Shown: piece by piece, positions 34,149 to 44,500 of the stretch
How the letters are laid out: every line of letters starts with the position of its first letter
Numbering within the stretch: position 1 is the stretch's first letter
Assembly: GCA_017642885.1 (NCBI GenBank)
Contig: JAEPOM010000002.1
Location: 186,001-250,000, forward strand
Direction of reading: 5' to 3'
Length of the DNA: 64,000 nt
DNA from: Henriciella sp.
GTDB taxonomy: Bacteria; Pseudomonadota; Alphaproteobacteria; Caulobacterales; Hyphomonadaceae
The notes under the pieces: model-generated
Database searches by the model: none
What the model was told of the DNA's origin: nothing
What the model saw: only the letters and a program-made list of their open reading frames with translations
Made by a program: the position numbers and the translations under genes

Positions 34149-35168
34149 CTAGTTGATCGTGACGCTTTCATAGACCGGCGCCGGCGATCCATCCTTCAAA
34201 TGGGCATCAAGAAAATCCAGCGTCAGTTCCAACAGGGTTTTGCCGTTCACGGACTGCCCCTGGCTCTCAATCGAAATGCCTGAATACCCATGCCCTGCAC
34301 CCGAGACCATGTAGAGCGAGGCACCGACACCTATCGCGTCTGCTTCGGTCTTAAGGTCGCGTGCCTCCTGGGGATCGATGAGATTGTCATTGCCGCCATG
34401 TAGAATAAACAACGGTGCTTCTGAGGCACCAATCATGCCATCAAGGAACACCATTCCCCAATAGTCGATTACGACAGCAGGCTTCGGATAAGTGATCGAA
34501 TAGGTGTCCAGGCCATAAGCAACATGCATCGCGGTGATCGCGCCCGCGGATCCGCCCCAGATGCCAATCTTAGACATGTCGATGCAACGATCTGCGGGAG
34601 AATTGCTTTCCAGATAGCGCAGCGCCGCGACAGTGTCCTCCACCGCAGCCGTGATGCCGCCTGCGAAAACTTCGACCGTGTTATTGTCCCAATCCTGGTC
34701 CACATTGGCTGTGATCAGATCTGTTCGAACAGGATCAAACTCGGCTGAGATCACCGGATCATCCGGGATCAAGCGGTAATTGATGGCCGCAGCAACATAG
34801 CCTCGGCCAACCGCGTCTCGCGCCCGTTCATTCCACCCAGAACTGGTCTTGGATCCTTGTCTAAACCCACCACCATGAATGAGCAGGACCAGCGGCCGCA
34901 ATGCTGTGCACTCCTCACCGGTTTGATAGATGTCCATCAAGAGTGTTTTAGAACCGCCATTGGTCAGTCCGGACCCATAGACGACATTGGTCTCATTCAC
35001 CGGCGTCACGCCCGACGGCGGAGGAGGTGGCGGCGGAGGAGGTGGTGGTGGTGGCGGAGGCGAGCCTCCGATCGGAGACGGAGCCGAGTTCGACGCGCCT
35101 CCTCCAGAGCAGGCCGCAACGAGACTGACAGAAAGCAGGGCAGCCAATACGCAGTAACTTGGTTTCAT
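34149..35168 (-). CDS. Lipoprotein alpha/beta hydrolase with polyproline linker, first of a tandem pair
   Basis: The lipobox is LVAAC (C20). After GGGASNSAPSPIGGS the protein has a run of 15 consecutive prolines (35016-35060) and then the hydrolase domain: HGGGFRQGS, the serine elbow GGSAGAIT, HGGNDNLID with the acid, and GAGHGYSG with the histidine. The 339 residues are longer than the neighbour mainly through this linker. A rigid polyproline spacer would hold the enzyme off the membrane. It is the gene next to the PKS with a 107-base gap on the same strand, so read-through from the PKS operon is possible. Confidence 0.85.
   Translation of the reverse strand: MKPSYCVLAALLSVSLVAACSGGGASNSAPSPIGGSPPPPPPPPPPPPPPPSGVTPVNETNVVYGSGLTNGGSKTLLMDIYQTGEECTALRPLVLLIHGGGFRQGSKTSSGWNERARDAVGRGYVAAAINYRLIPDDPVISAEFDPVRTDLITANVDQDWDNNTVEVFAGGITAAVEDTVAALRYLESNSPADRCIDMSKIGIWGGSAGAITAMHVAYGLDTYSITYPKPAVVIDYWGMVFLDGMIGASEAPLFILHGGNDNLIDPQEARDLKTEADAIGVGASLYMVSGAGHGYSGISIESQGQSVNGKTLLELTLDFLDAHLKDGSPAPVYESVTIN
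35016..35060 (-). repeat. 15-codon polyproline run (degenerate CCN codons)
   Basis: The run is encoded with mixed CCA, CCC, CCG and CCT codons, so it is not simple triplet slippage in DNA; its length has probably been held for the protein. Fifteen prolines in a row are expected to need elongation factor EF-P for efficient translation. Confidence 0.8.
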
Positions 35169-35275
35169 TCTGAATCCGTAAAATTGTTCAAGCTGAGGTA
35201 AACCGTTCGAGCGTTGCGCCCGTCAACTACTTTCCGCATTAATTGCTGGCCATGTTCGAGACCTGGTCGATGTTC

Positions 35276-38200
35276 TCACTGCTCTGATTTAACTGAAAAA
35301 TCTGTCAGCAATAAGCGCACCTGCATAGCCATGTCCGAAACCGCGGGCTCATCAAAAACGGTCGCATGCGTCGCGTCGACTTCCATCGGAATGTACGGCT
35401 TGATGAGGTGTTTCTCCCATCCAAGCGAAGGCCCGAGATTTAGATAGCGCAAGTTGGTTCGCTTGGCGCGGACAATGACGACCTGACCATCATATGGTTC
35501 AGGATGATAGGCTTTTGCAGCAATTCCGAACGCGTCATAAACACGCCATCCCGCTTTTTCGAGATCAGTTTCGACATAATCCGGCGCTCTGTGGCTTGGG
35601 ATGATTTTATTCAGAATCGGCACGCGGTGGAGAACCCGTCGGATGGTTTCCCGCGCGATGCTCGGATGCAACCTGTGCAGGTTTTTCAGGCGGCCGGTTA
35701 TGCGGTTCGGAGCCTGTTCAGATTGCGGATGCATCGTGTCAAACATGATGACCAGGTCGACGGTTTCTCCGGCATCCTTGAGCTGCTGAGCCATTTCGTA
35801 GATCACGATGCCGCCACCGGAATAGCCCGCCAAAGTGTAAGGCCCCAGCGGTTGCACGGCGCGGATCACGTCGATGTAGCGACGCGCCATTTCCGGGATT
35901 GAGTCCAATGGTGTCTGTACCCCATCGGAGCCATAGGCCTGAATGCCATACACCGGCCGTGTGTCTGGCAATTGATCAGACAGCGATTTGAACTTCATCA
36001 CATTGCCTTGCGCCCCGTGCACAGCAAAGATCGCGCGCAGCCCAGGGAGACCTTTTTTCAAGGTCACGAGCGGTGACCAATGGGTCACTGGCGTATCGGG
36101 CGTCTCATCATTCTCGCTCGCCGCGCCGCCACCCACGCCATGCGACGCCATCAAGGCGGCCAGCTCACTAATTGTCGGCGTTTCAAACAGTGTTGCCAGT
36201 GGCAGCGAAAGACCATGCTTTTTTCTGATCGATGCAAACAGGCGCACGCCAATCAGAGAATTACCGCCAAGGTCGAAGAAATCATCGCGAGTACCAACTT
36301 TCTTGACACCCAAGAGATCAGACCAGGTTGCCGCGAGATCGATCTCAACTGCAGACTCAGGAGCCTCATAGTCAGCGGCGAGTTGCGGACGCTCATAATT
36401 GCTGTCGCCGTCCGCGTCGCCTGTCTCGGTTTGGGCCTCTTCATTCAGTTGTCGAAGCCAAACTGCGGGATTAACAGAAGACGCTATCGTTTGAACCAGT
36501 CCGGGTTGGGACATGATCCGCGAGAACGCGTCAACACCTTCATGTGGACGAATGCCTTGCTGCAGAAGTGCTTCCAGAGCCTCATTCTGCGACACGGATT
36601 TGCCCGCAACATTGATCGAGGCACGCGCTGCGAACGTCTCGTCTGACGCCAGCCGTTTCATGGTAAAGCGCTTCACGTCAGCGAAGACCGCGCCTGTCGC
36701 ATCCGTCAAAGTCACATCGAAATAGGCAAGACCATCACCACTGCCAGGCAAGCATCGCACGTGACTGAACACCTGGGCCGGCATATCTCCGAAGACCCGA
36801 ACCGTGTCATAACTCAGCGGCACATAGAATTCCTTGTCGAGATCAACGCCAGGGATCAGGCGCTGAACGCCTCCGGTTGCCATATCGAGTACCGCTGGAT
36901 GCAGACTGAAAGTTGACAGATCAGACGCGAACGCGTCGGGCAGGCTCAATTCAACCAAGGCTTCATCGCTCCCAAAAGCGACCTGTTTCATATTTGCCCA
37001 GCGTGGGCCAAACGCCATGAAATCCTGATCCAGGAAGCCATCCGGCGAAACCCAATGATCCGCATTGCAGCGCGCGCCGATCGATTTCAGATCGATCGAA
37101 GCGGGCGCCGCATCCTTCAGGATCGCTGCGTCGCAAACCACCAGCGGTTGGCCCTCGAGATTGGCTCCATCGCGAAGGGTCATTTCCAGACGTCCGTCGC
37201 CCGTTTGGACCGCGTGCAAACTGAGGCGTCGGGTCTCGTCCGGACCAACTACGAACGGGGCAAGGAAAGTCAGATTGGAGAGCTTGATCTGCGACCCTGG
37301 ATGCAGGTCAGTCACCGCCGCGCGCGCAAGCTCCAGCATGGTCGTACCTGACAGCAATGTCTGGCCATCTTTGACCTGGTGATCCCGCAGGATCCAATCC
37401 TTTGCCACAGAGAGGTCCCGAACATAGAGCCGACCACCGGCCATATCCGTGTAACCGTCCCAGGCCGAGCTTTCGCTTGGCATATATGGCGGTGTTTCGC
37501 CGGACTGGGCGCGCTGCGCCGCGTCCGCCATGCCGACATCGCGCCACGCGTTCCAGTTGATGACGACCGAACGGCCCGGCTTCCGGGAATTTCGCGCGCG
37601 TGCAAAAGCATCCAGAAAGGCGTTGGCCGCGGTATAGTCGACCTGCCCTGGCAAGCCTAGGAACGAAGCGACGGATGAAAACAGGACGAACAGATCCAGA
37701 TCTTCCGTAATGGCTTTGTCGAGATTGACCGTTCCGGCGACTTTCGGCGCCAGCAGGCGTTTCATCGACGCTGCATCTTTGATCATTAGCGGCGCATCAT
37801 CCATGCTGCCTGCCGCGTGAATGACCCCGTTGAGGGGTCCAAAACCGGCCCGAATCTCGCTCAAAGCCGCTCTCAGGCTTTCTGGGTCTGTCACATCTCC
37901 CGCGATGACCATGACGTCAGCGCCTTGATCGCGCAGACCGCGCACAAGCTGAATACGCTGAGAGACCTGGCTTTCCACATCGGCGGATACGATCTTGTCC
38001 CAATCTGTTTCTGGTGGCAGTCCCTTGCGCGCCATCAATGCCAGTTTGACGGGTTTCAAGCGGCTCATATGTTGAGCGACCTCCATCCCGATCCCGCTCA
38101 AGCCGCCAGTGATGAGATAAACCCCATTCTCGCGGAGCCATTCATTCGTCTCGGTCTCGTTCGTCTCAATCGGACTTGGTGACAAGGCGCGAACCCAGCG

Positions 38201-41200
38201 TCCTGATGATCTCAGCGCGACCACTGTGTCATCGCTTTCATTGCGCAGCTCTGCGCCCAACCGACCGAGCAAGTCCGGCGTCCAACGGCGCAACACTGTG
38301 CGGTTTGGCAGATCGACACAGCGCGCTTGAATATGGGTGAGTTCTCTTGGGGTCGTAAGGACCGGACCAAGCGCCAGGGCTTGATAAGGGTCTTGCGTCT
38401 CGCCGCCCAGATCCGTCAGGCCTGAGGTCAGTATAGACAACTGCACCGGCTCAGACCGCGCCCCAAGTGCCTGCGCCAGATAAGTCGGATGCAGGAATAG
38501 ACGATCCTGCTTGGCAGCATGCGTACCCGCAGACCTGCGAGAACCCTGGGTCAGGAAAACGATATGATCGGGAAGTCCGGCATGCTCTTCAATTTCTTCG
38601 AGCACCTGTGCGAAGTGTTCACTCTGATCAAAGTCGATGGTCCAGGTATTTGCGTCAGACTGCTGAACCGAAGCTCCAGGTATAACGACCTGAATGTCGG
38701 GTGCGTTGATGGCAGATTGGAGCTCGGCTGCAAGCGATGCCGAATGACTGAACACCACCCAGTTTCGATCCTCATCTGCGCGAGGCGACCGCACTAGCGG
38801 GGCTTCGCGATATGCGAGCTGAGCGAACCAGTCCTTCATATCGGGGCGCTTGATCAGATCCTGGCTTTCGGATGTAGCGGCAGACTTGCGAGCATCCACC
38901 CAGTAAGCATCGCGGGCGAATGGATAAGTCGGCAGCGGAATGCGGTTGCGCAGCTGCGTGCCGTAGAATTCGTGCCAGTCTACATGGGCCCCTGCCGCCC
39001 AGATCTTTCCGAAGCTCGCCAGGGCGAATTCGAGATCGCTCGCGGTTTCTTGCGGATGGCGCACGGTGTTGAAGGCGTGGCGGTATGGCGTTTCCTGCGC
39101 TTTCGCGAGCATGGACAGCGTCCGCCCAGGGCCGATCTCAATCAGAACCGGATCGCCGAGTGACCGCAGGGTCTGCAAACCGTCCGCGAAGCGAACTGTA
39201 GAGCGAAGATGGTTGACCCAGTAGTCCGGATCGCACGCCTCTTGCGGTGAAATCCACTTCCCTGTCAGGTTAGACACGAACGGCATGGTCGGGGTCTGGA
39301 ATTTGATCTGGCGGCAGGCGGTCCGGAAGCGGTCCAGGATAGGATCAAGCATCCGCGAATGCGCCGCTACGTCGATTCGGATCGGCGTCGATTCAATGTC
39401 TTCCTGAGTCAGTTTGGCCTGGAACGCGTCAATCTGATCGCGTGGGCCTGAGGCGACGCAAAGGTCCGGCGCGTTGACCGCAGCGATGTCGAGTGTATCC
39501 GGCGCGAGCGCCCTCACATCGCCTTCTGACATGGGCACGCTAAGCATTCCGCCCTGGTCAATGCATTCAAACAGTTCGCCGCGCAGCATGACCAATGTGA
39601 TCGCATCTTCGAGCGAGAAAACGCCTGCTTTGCACGCGGCAACGTACTCGCCCATGCTGTGTCCAATAAGGGCATCCGGTTCGAGCCCCCAGGACTCGTA
39701 AAGGCTGGTGAGCGCGTAAGTGGTCGCGAACAAGGCTGGCAGCGTTAGTGATGGCTGCTCCAGGGTTCGTGTCGCAGCCTCCACTTGGTCTGCGGGCGGA
39801 TACATCAATGATTTGAGATCGCGACCAAGTTTCGGCGTGATGATGTCCAGGCAAGCGTCAATCGCGTCGCGATAGACTTGGTCCTGTTGATACAGCTCAC
39901 GGCCCATACCGGCATATTGCGCACCGCCGCCGGGGAACATGAAGACCGTCTTCGGTCGGTCTGAATTGGCTTCGAGCGTTGCCGTCATCTTGTCTTTTGG
40001 GTCTCGGAGCCGAGCGATCGCATCCTGATGATTGCCCGCCACGACGATCCGGCGATGCGGCATCGGACGGCGTCCAAGCGCGAGCGTGTAGGCTGCGTCG
40101 GCGAGATCTGTATCCGGATTTGCTTCCAACCGATCGGCGAGGTTCAGAGACGCAGCGTCGAGAGCTTCTTGGGTCTTGGCCGAGAGAATCAACAATTGCT
40201 TGTCGCGGTCGTCTTCGCCGGGCAACGCGCTCGGAGCTTCTTCGAGGATCACGTGACAATTTGTGCCCCCGGCCCCCAGCGCGGTCACCGCGCACCGTAG
40301 TGGGCCATCAGCCGACCAATCTTGCAGCTGTTTATTCACGTAGAAGGGGCTGTCTTCCAGATCCATGGCCGGGTTCGGAGTTTCGAACCCAAGGCTAGGC
40401 GGCAATTGACGGTGCTTCAGTGCCATCACAGCCTTGATCAGAGACGCGGCCGCTGCCGTTTCACCCAAATGGCCAATGTTCGATTTGACAGAGCCGATGC
40501 CGCAATAGCCTGCTTTGTCAGTATGCTGACGGTAGGCTTCATTTAGCGCTTCAACTTCAATCGGATCACCGACCAGTGTGCCGGTTCCATGTGTTTCAAT
40601 ATAGGTGACGCTCTCGCCAGGAACGCCCGCCGCTTTCAGAGCGTCGGTGATGACATTTGCCTGACCGTCCACGCCCGGGGCGAGATATCCGACTTTCATC
40701 GCACCATCATTGTTGATGGCGGACCCTTTTACGATGGCATGAATCGTGTCGCCGTCATCAAGCGCATCATCCAGGCGTTTGACGATCAGTGCCCCTGCCC
40801 CGCTGCCAAACACCGTGCCAGCGCTTTTGGCATCGAATGGACGGCAATGACCATCTGGAGAGAGGATCTCACCATCGCGGTACATATAGCCTTGGCCCTG
40901 TGGAATCAGGATTGTGGCTCCGCCAATCAGAGCCATGTCGCATTCCCCCTGGCGGAGGCTTTGCGCCGCCATATGCAAGGCGACCAGCGCAGACGAACAA
41001 GCCGTCTGAACGTTCATGCTCGGCCCGCGCAAATCCATTTCATAGGACACACGCGTGGCGAGAAAGTTCATATCATTCCCGGTATGACGGACGAGGAAAT
41101 CGCCCATCGAGTTCATGATCTCCGGATGCGTTCGTACGTTCTCTACATAATAGTCAGGCGCTCCAGCGGTTGCGAATACGCCCACTTTGCCGTCTTCTGG

Positions 41201-41551
41201 CAGGGCTGTGTAACCGGCATTCTCGAACGCCGCCCAGGCAATCTCCAGAAACACCCGATGAGCCGGGTCCATGACCGAAGCCTCACGCGGGTTGAACCCG
41301 AAAAAGCCCGCATCGAACTTATCGACATCATTAAGCAGAGGGCAGACTTTGACATAGTCAGGATGGTTGATCTCCGTCTCGCTGACGCCTGCTGCGCGCA
41401 ACGCATCATCGTCCAATGGAACAATCGACTCCACGCCGTCGCGAACATTCGTCCAGAACGTCTCGACATCAGGCGCACCGGGAAAGCGGGCCGCCATGCC
41501 GACAATTGCGATGTCGGTTGAACCGACGGGGGTAGAACCTGTGTCTGCCAT
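35276..41551 (-). CDS. Type I polyketide synthase, single module KS-AT-KR-DH-ACP-TE
   Basis: The 2091-residue protein has the KS at about 10-435 (cysteine near 181 in QTACSSA, histidines in ETHGTGT and SNIGHL) and the AT at about 535-860 (GHSMGEY near 630). A KR follows at about 925-1330 (GGLSGIGM near 1146, and active-site S, Y and N in FSSVASFLG and DYTAANAF). A DH comes next at about 1380-1660 (histidine in DHQVKDGQ, aspartate in HPAVLDM). The ACP serine is in DLGGNSLIG near 1759, and a TE ends the protein (GYSGGG near 1909). KR before DH reverses the usual modular order. HAAGSMDD resembles the LDD sign of a B-type KR. The AT residues VAAHSRM do not cleanly tell malonyl from methylmalonyl. 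It starts six bases after the NRPS stop. Confidence 0.93.
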   Translation of the reverse strand: MADTGSTPVGSTDIAIVGMAARFPGAPDVETFWTNVRDGVESIVPLDDDALRAAGVSETEINHPDYVKVCPLLNDVDKFDAGFFGFNPREASVMDPAHRVFLEIAWAAFENAGYTALPEDGKVGVFATAGAPDYYVENVRTHPEIMNSMGDFLVRHTGNDMNFLATRVSYEMDLRGPSMNVQTACSSALVALHMAAQSLRQGECDMALIGGATILIPQGQGYMYRDGEILSPDGHCRPFDAKSAGTVFGSGAGALIVKRLDDALDDGDTIHAIVKGSAINNDGAMKVGYLAPGVDGQANVITDALKAAGVPGESVTYIETHGTGTLVGDPIEVEALNEAYRQHTDKAGYCGIGSVKSNIGHLGETAAAASLIKAVMALKHRQLPPSLGFETPNPAMDLEDSPFYVNKQLQDWSADGPLRCAVTALGAGGTNCHVILEEAPSALPGEDDRDKQLLILSAKTQEALDAASLNLADRLEANPDTDLADAAYTLALGRRPMPHRRIVVAGNHQDAIARLRDPKDKMTATLEANSDRPKTVFMFPGGGAQYAGMGRELYQQDQVYRDAIDACLDIITPKLGRDLKSLMYPPADQVEAATRTLEQPSLTLPALFATTYALTSLYESWGLEPDALIGHSMGEYVAACKAGVFSLEDAITLVMLRGELFECIDQGGMLSVPMSEGDVRALAPDTLDIAAVNAPDLCVASGPRDQIDAFQAKLTQEDIESTPIRIDVAAHSRMLDPILDRFRTACRQIKFQTPTMPFVSNLTGKWISPQEACDPDYWVNHLRSTVRFADGLQTLRSLGDPVLIEIGPGRTLSMLAKAQETPYRHAFNTVRHPQETASDLEFALASFGKIWAAGAHVDWHEFYGTQLRNRIPLPTYPFARDAYWVDARKSAATSESQDLIKRPDMKDWFAQLAYREAPLVRSPRADEDRNWVVFSHSASLAAELQSAINAPDIQVVIPGASVQQSDANTWTIDFDQSEHFAQVLEEIEEHAGLPDHIVFLTQGSRRSAGTHAAKQDRLFLHPTYLAQALGARSEPVQLSILTSGLTDLGGETQDPYQALALGPVLTTPRELTHIQARCVDLPNRTVLRRWTPDLLGRLGAELRNESDDTVVALRSSGRWVRALSPSPIETNETETNEWLRENGVYLITGGLSGIGMEVAQHMSRLKPVKLALMARKGLPPETDWDKIVSADVESQVSQRIQLVRGLRDQGADVMVIAGDVTDPESLRAALSEIRAGFGPLNGVIHAAGSMDDAPLMIKDAASMKRLLAPKVAGTVNLDKAITEDLDLFVLFSSVASFLGLPGQVDYTAANAFLDAFARARNSRKPGRSVVINWNAWRDVGMADAAQRAQSGETPPYMPSESSAWDGYTDMAGGRLYVRDLSVAKDWILRDHQVKDGQTLLSGTTMLELARAAVTDLHPGSQIKLSNLTFLAPFVVGPDETRRLSLHAVQTGDGRLEMTLRDGANLEGQPLVVCDAAILKDAAPASIDLKSIGARCNADHWVSPDGFLDQDFMAFGPRWANMKQVAFGSDEALVELSLPDAFASDLSTFSLHPAVLDMATGGVQRLIPGVDLDKEFYVPLSYDTVRVFGDMPAQVFSHVRCLPGSGDGLAYFDVTLTDATGAVFADVKRFTMKRLASDETFAARASINVAGKSVSQNEALEALLQQGIRPHEGVDAFSRIMSQPGLVQTIASSVNPAVWLRQLNEEAQTETGDADGDSNYERPQLAADYEAPESAVEIDLAATWSDLLGVKKVGTRDDFFDLGGNSLIGVRLFASIRKKHGLSLPLATLFETPTISELAALMASHGVGGGAASENDETPDTPVTHWSPLVTLKKGLPGLRAIFAVHGAQGNVMKFKSLSDQLPDTRPVYGIQAYGSDGVQTPLDSIPEMARRYIDVIRAVQPLGPYTLAGYSGGGIVIYEMAQQLKDAGETVDLVIMFDTMHPQSEQAPNRITGRLKNLHRLHPSIARETIRRVLHRVPILNKIIPSHRAPDYVETDLEKAGWRVYDAFGIAAKAYHPEPYDGQVVIVRAKRTNLRYLNLGPSLGWEKHLIKPYIPMEVDATHATVFDEPAVSDMAMQVRLLLTDFSVKSEQ

Positions 41552-41557
41552 TTTAAT

Positions 41558-44500
41558 CTACTCGACTCTTTCGCGTCGCTTGGCTCGGCGTTTAGCCGCA
41601 GCCTCTTCGCGTCGGTTGGGTTTGCCGGACGCAGTCTCTGCTTTCGCGGCGGGTCCCGTCGCATCCATCCCCAGATGCGCCGCCAGTGTCTCCACCGTAG
41701 GATAGCGAAACATCGAGACCAGAGAAACGCGGCGACCGAGTTTTTTCGACAGGCGCTGATTGGCCTGCGCCGTCATGATCGAATTGGCGCCGATATCGAA
41801 AATGTTATCGCTACGTCCGACCTGCGACAGGTCGAGCAGCTCCATCCAAATGCCTGCAATCGTTGTTTCCAGCTCATTTGACGGCGGAATATACTCGGCC
41901 TGAACCGGCTCTACTTTTGCGCTAGGCGCAGGCAATGCCTTGCGATCAATCTTGCCATTCGGCGTCAGCGGGAACGTGTCCATCGCCACGAAGACGGATG
42001 GGATCATGTAGTCTGGCAAATGCTCGCGCAGATGCGTGCGGAGTTGATCGCTTAGCTGACTTTGATCGCCAGACTGCGCTGCTGGTCGATTGGCATAAGC
42101 GCCGGGACGATCGAGGGTCGCAACGTCAGCGACGCGCGGTACCACAGATCCAGTTTGAGACTTGTGGCGGAACACAACATCAAACGTGGCCGGATCTTCG
42201 CTGTTGAAATAGCTGCTGACGACCTCGTAATCGGGGTGCAGTCCTGACAGTGCCCCTGGTTCAATCCCGACATTGCGGTCTTGCGCGAGTGTTTCGCGCA
42301 GCGCCGCGACACCGGCACCATTCGTGTCGTCAATCGCTGTTCGCGCCGCGTAAACCGGTGCCAGACGTGCGTTTGCTAGTCCCGTGAAAGCGATGACTGG
42401 CGCGCCCGTCTCGAGCAGGTCTCGGATCTGCGCTTCAGAACTTGCTGTCTCCGCGTCGGGAAGACTGAGCGTCTCCATCGCCTGGTCACCGACATGCAGC
42501 ACCACGTCATAACGGTAATCCGTCATTTCATTGGCGTGCTCACCCTGTTTCAAGGTCAGGGACACACTCTGCAGGCGGGGCAGATCCCGCACCAGCGCGT
42601 GGAAGAAGTCCTCACTCAGCAAGAGCTCGCTCTCACGCTGCAGTCGCTTTTCGATGCGGCTGCTGAGCGCTGACGTCTCAAGACCTGCTGGCGCCTGGTT
42701 GAGTTCGATGGCCGTATGGAATGCCGTCAGTTGCTCAAGGCTGCGCACGTCGCCGACGATGATCTGGCCGCCATCTGCAATCAGCTCGCTGGCGGTTTCA
42801 AGCACGTCGGCAAGATAGTCTGCGCTCGGGAAGTACTGGGCAACCGAATTGATCACCACCGTATCGAAGCTTCCGGCTTCGAACTGACCGATCGCATCGG
42901 CAGGCAGGTTGCGCAATGTGACTTTGCTCTGCTCTTCAGGCGTCAGTTCTTCGCCAATCCGTGTGAGCGCATTCGTCGAGAGATCAATCCCCGTAAACTG
43001 CTCGACGTGATCCAGCACAGAGAACAAAACCATGCCGGTACCACAGCCAATTTCAAGGACGCGCTTAGGGGCAACGCTCAAGATCTTCTGCTGGGTTGCA
43101 TCACGCCATTCACGCATGTGCTCCGCTGGGATTGGCGCACCTGTGTAGCTGTCATTCCAACCGGCAAAATTGAAGCGAGCATCGCTTTCATCATCGCTTT
43201 GCTGGTAAGCTGTATCCCACAGCCCCTGCCAATGCTCGACGAGATTAGCGCCGTCATTCTGGCCTTGCGGCGAGGTATAATACGCGACGAGTTGTGACAC
43301 TCCGTTCTCAGTGTTTGCTGACACAACGCTCTGCCAGATATCTGGATGGCGACTAAGCTGGGTCTCAACTTCGCCAAGCTCGATGCGGTAACCGTTGATT
43401 TTGACCTGCTGGTCCATACGACCGAGATACTCGATTTCACCCGCAGCATTATAGCGGGCGAGGTCACCGGTGCGGTAAAGCCGCTCGCCTTGTGCATAAG
43501 GATCGGCGATAAACCGCTCAGCAGTGAGATCTTCGCGGCCGAGATAGCCGGGGACAACGCCGTCGCCCCCGATACAAAGCTCACCGGCTTCGCCGCGCGC
43601 GACCATATTTCCATTGACGTCCAGAAGGCGAATAATCGTGTTGGCGATCGGACGACCAATCGTGATCGCCTCGCCTTTTCTGACCGGCGATGTCGTCGAC
43701 CAGATGGTCGTCTCGGTCGGCCCGTACATGTTGGTGAACTTGCCGGTCAGCGTTTCGTGAAGCGTTTCTGCAAGGTCACTCGGCAGCGCTTCGCCGCCCA
43801 GCATGAGGTGTTTCAGCGACCCGAATTGTTGCAGGACTTCCGGATCGTCGATCAGCATCCGCGCCATGGACGGGGTGCACTGAAGATGTGTGATTTCATG
43901 CGCCTTGAACGTCTCTCCGACCGTCACGAAGGCGCTGTCGTCAGTTTCTGAGCCACCGGAGTTTGCCAGTTCTCTCAACTGATTGAGATAAGGCAGGTTC
44001 TCGATGACCGTGTCGGATTCAATGCCGAAATCAACCAGGCAAGCAATCTCATTGACCCCGATCTCTTTGAGCTTCTCGACCATGCCAAGTGCATGCTCCG
44101 GCGATCCAAACAGGCCCGCCGTCTCAAAATAACGATCAAAAGCATGATCCATAAGCGCGGCAATGTCTTCATCGGTAAACTGGGATGTATCGAGCTGCGC
44201 TTCTCCCCCATCGAGGGACGGGCGTTTGAAGGCCGGGAACATCCAGGGCGCGACTTTGACCAGGTCGAACGAGCTTTGCAGATAGTTGCAGAACGGTTCA
44301 CGGGCGATCTCGCGCGCCTTCTCAGTATCGTCGCACACATAAGTATGAAGCATCAGCGATACCTGACCCGGGCCTTCAAACCCGGATTCAGCACGCGCTT
44401 CGCGATAGGCGGCAAGTTTGGTCCGCAAATCTTCGAGGTCCTGGCCCAACATATTGGTCAGGATATTCGCGCCGAGGCGCCCCGCAGACTTGAACGTCTC

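Noticed and set aside
35030-35215. Plus-strand frame rich in arginine and tryptophan opposite the polyproline run
   Set aside because: The composition is the mirror image of the proline codons of the lipoprotein gene, and there is no ribosome binding site.
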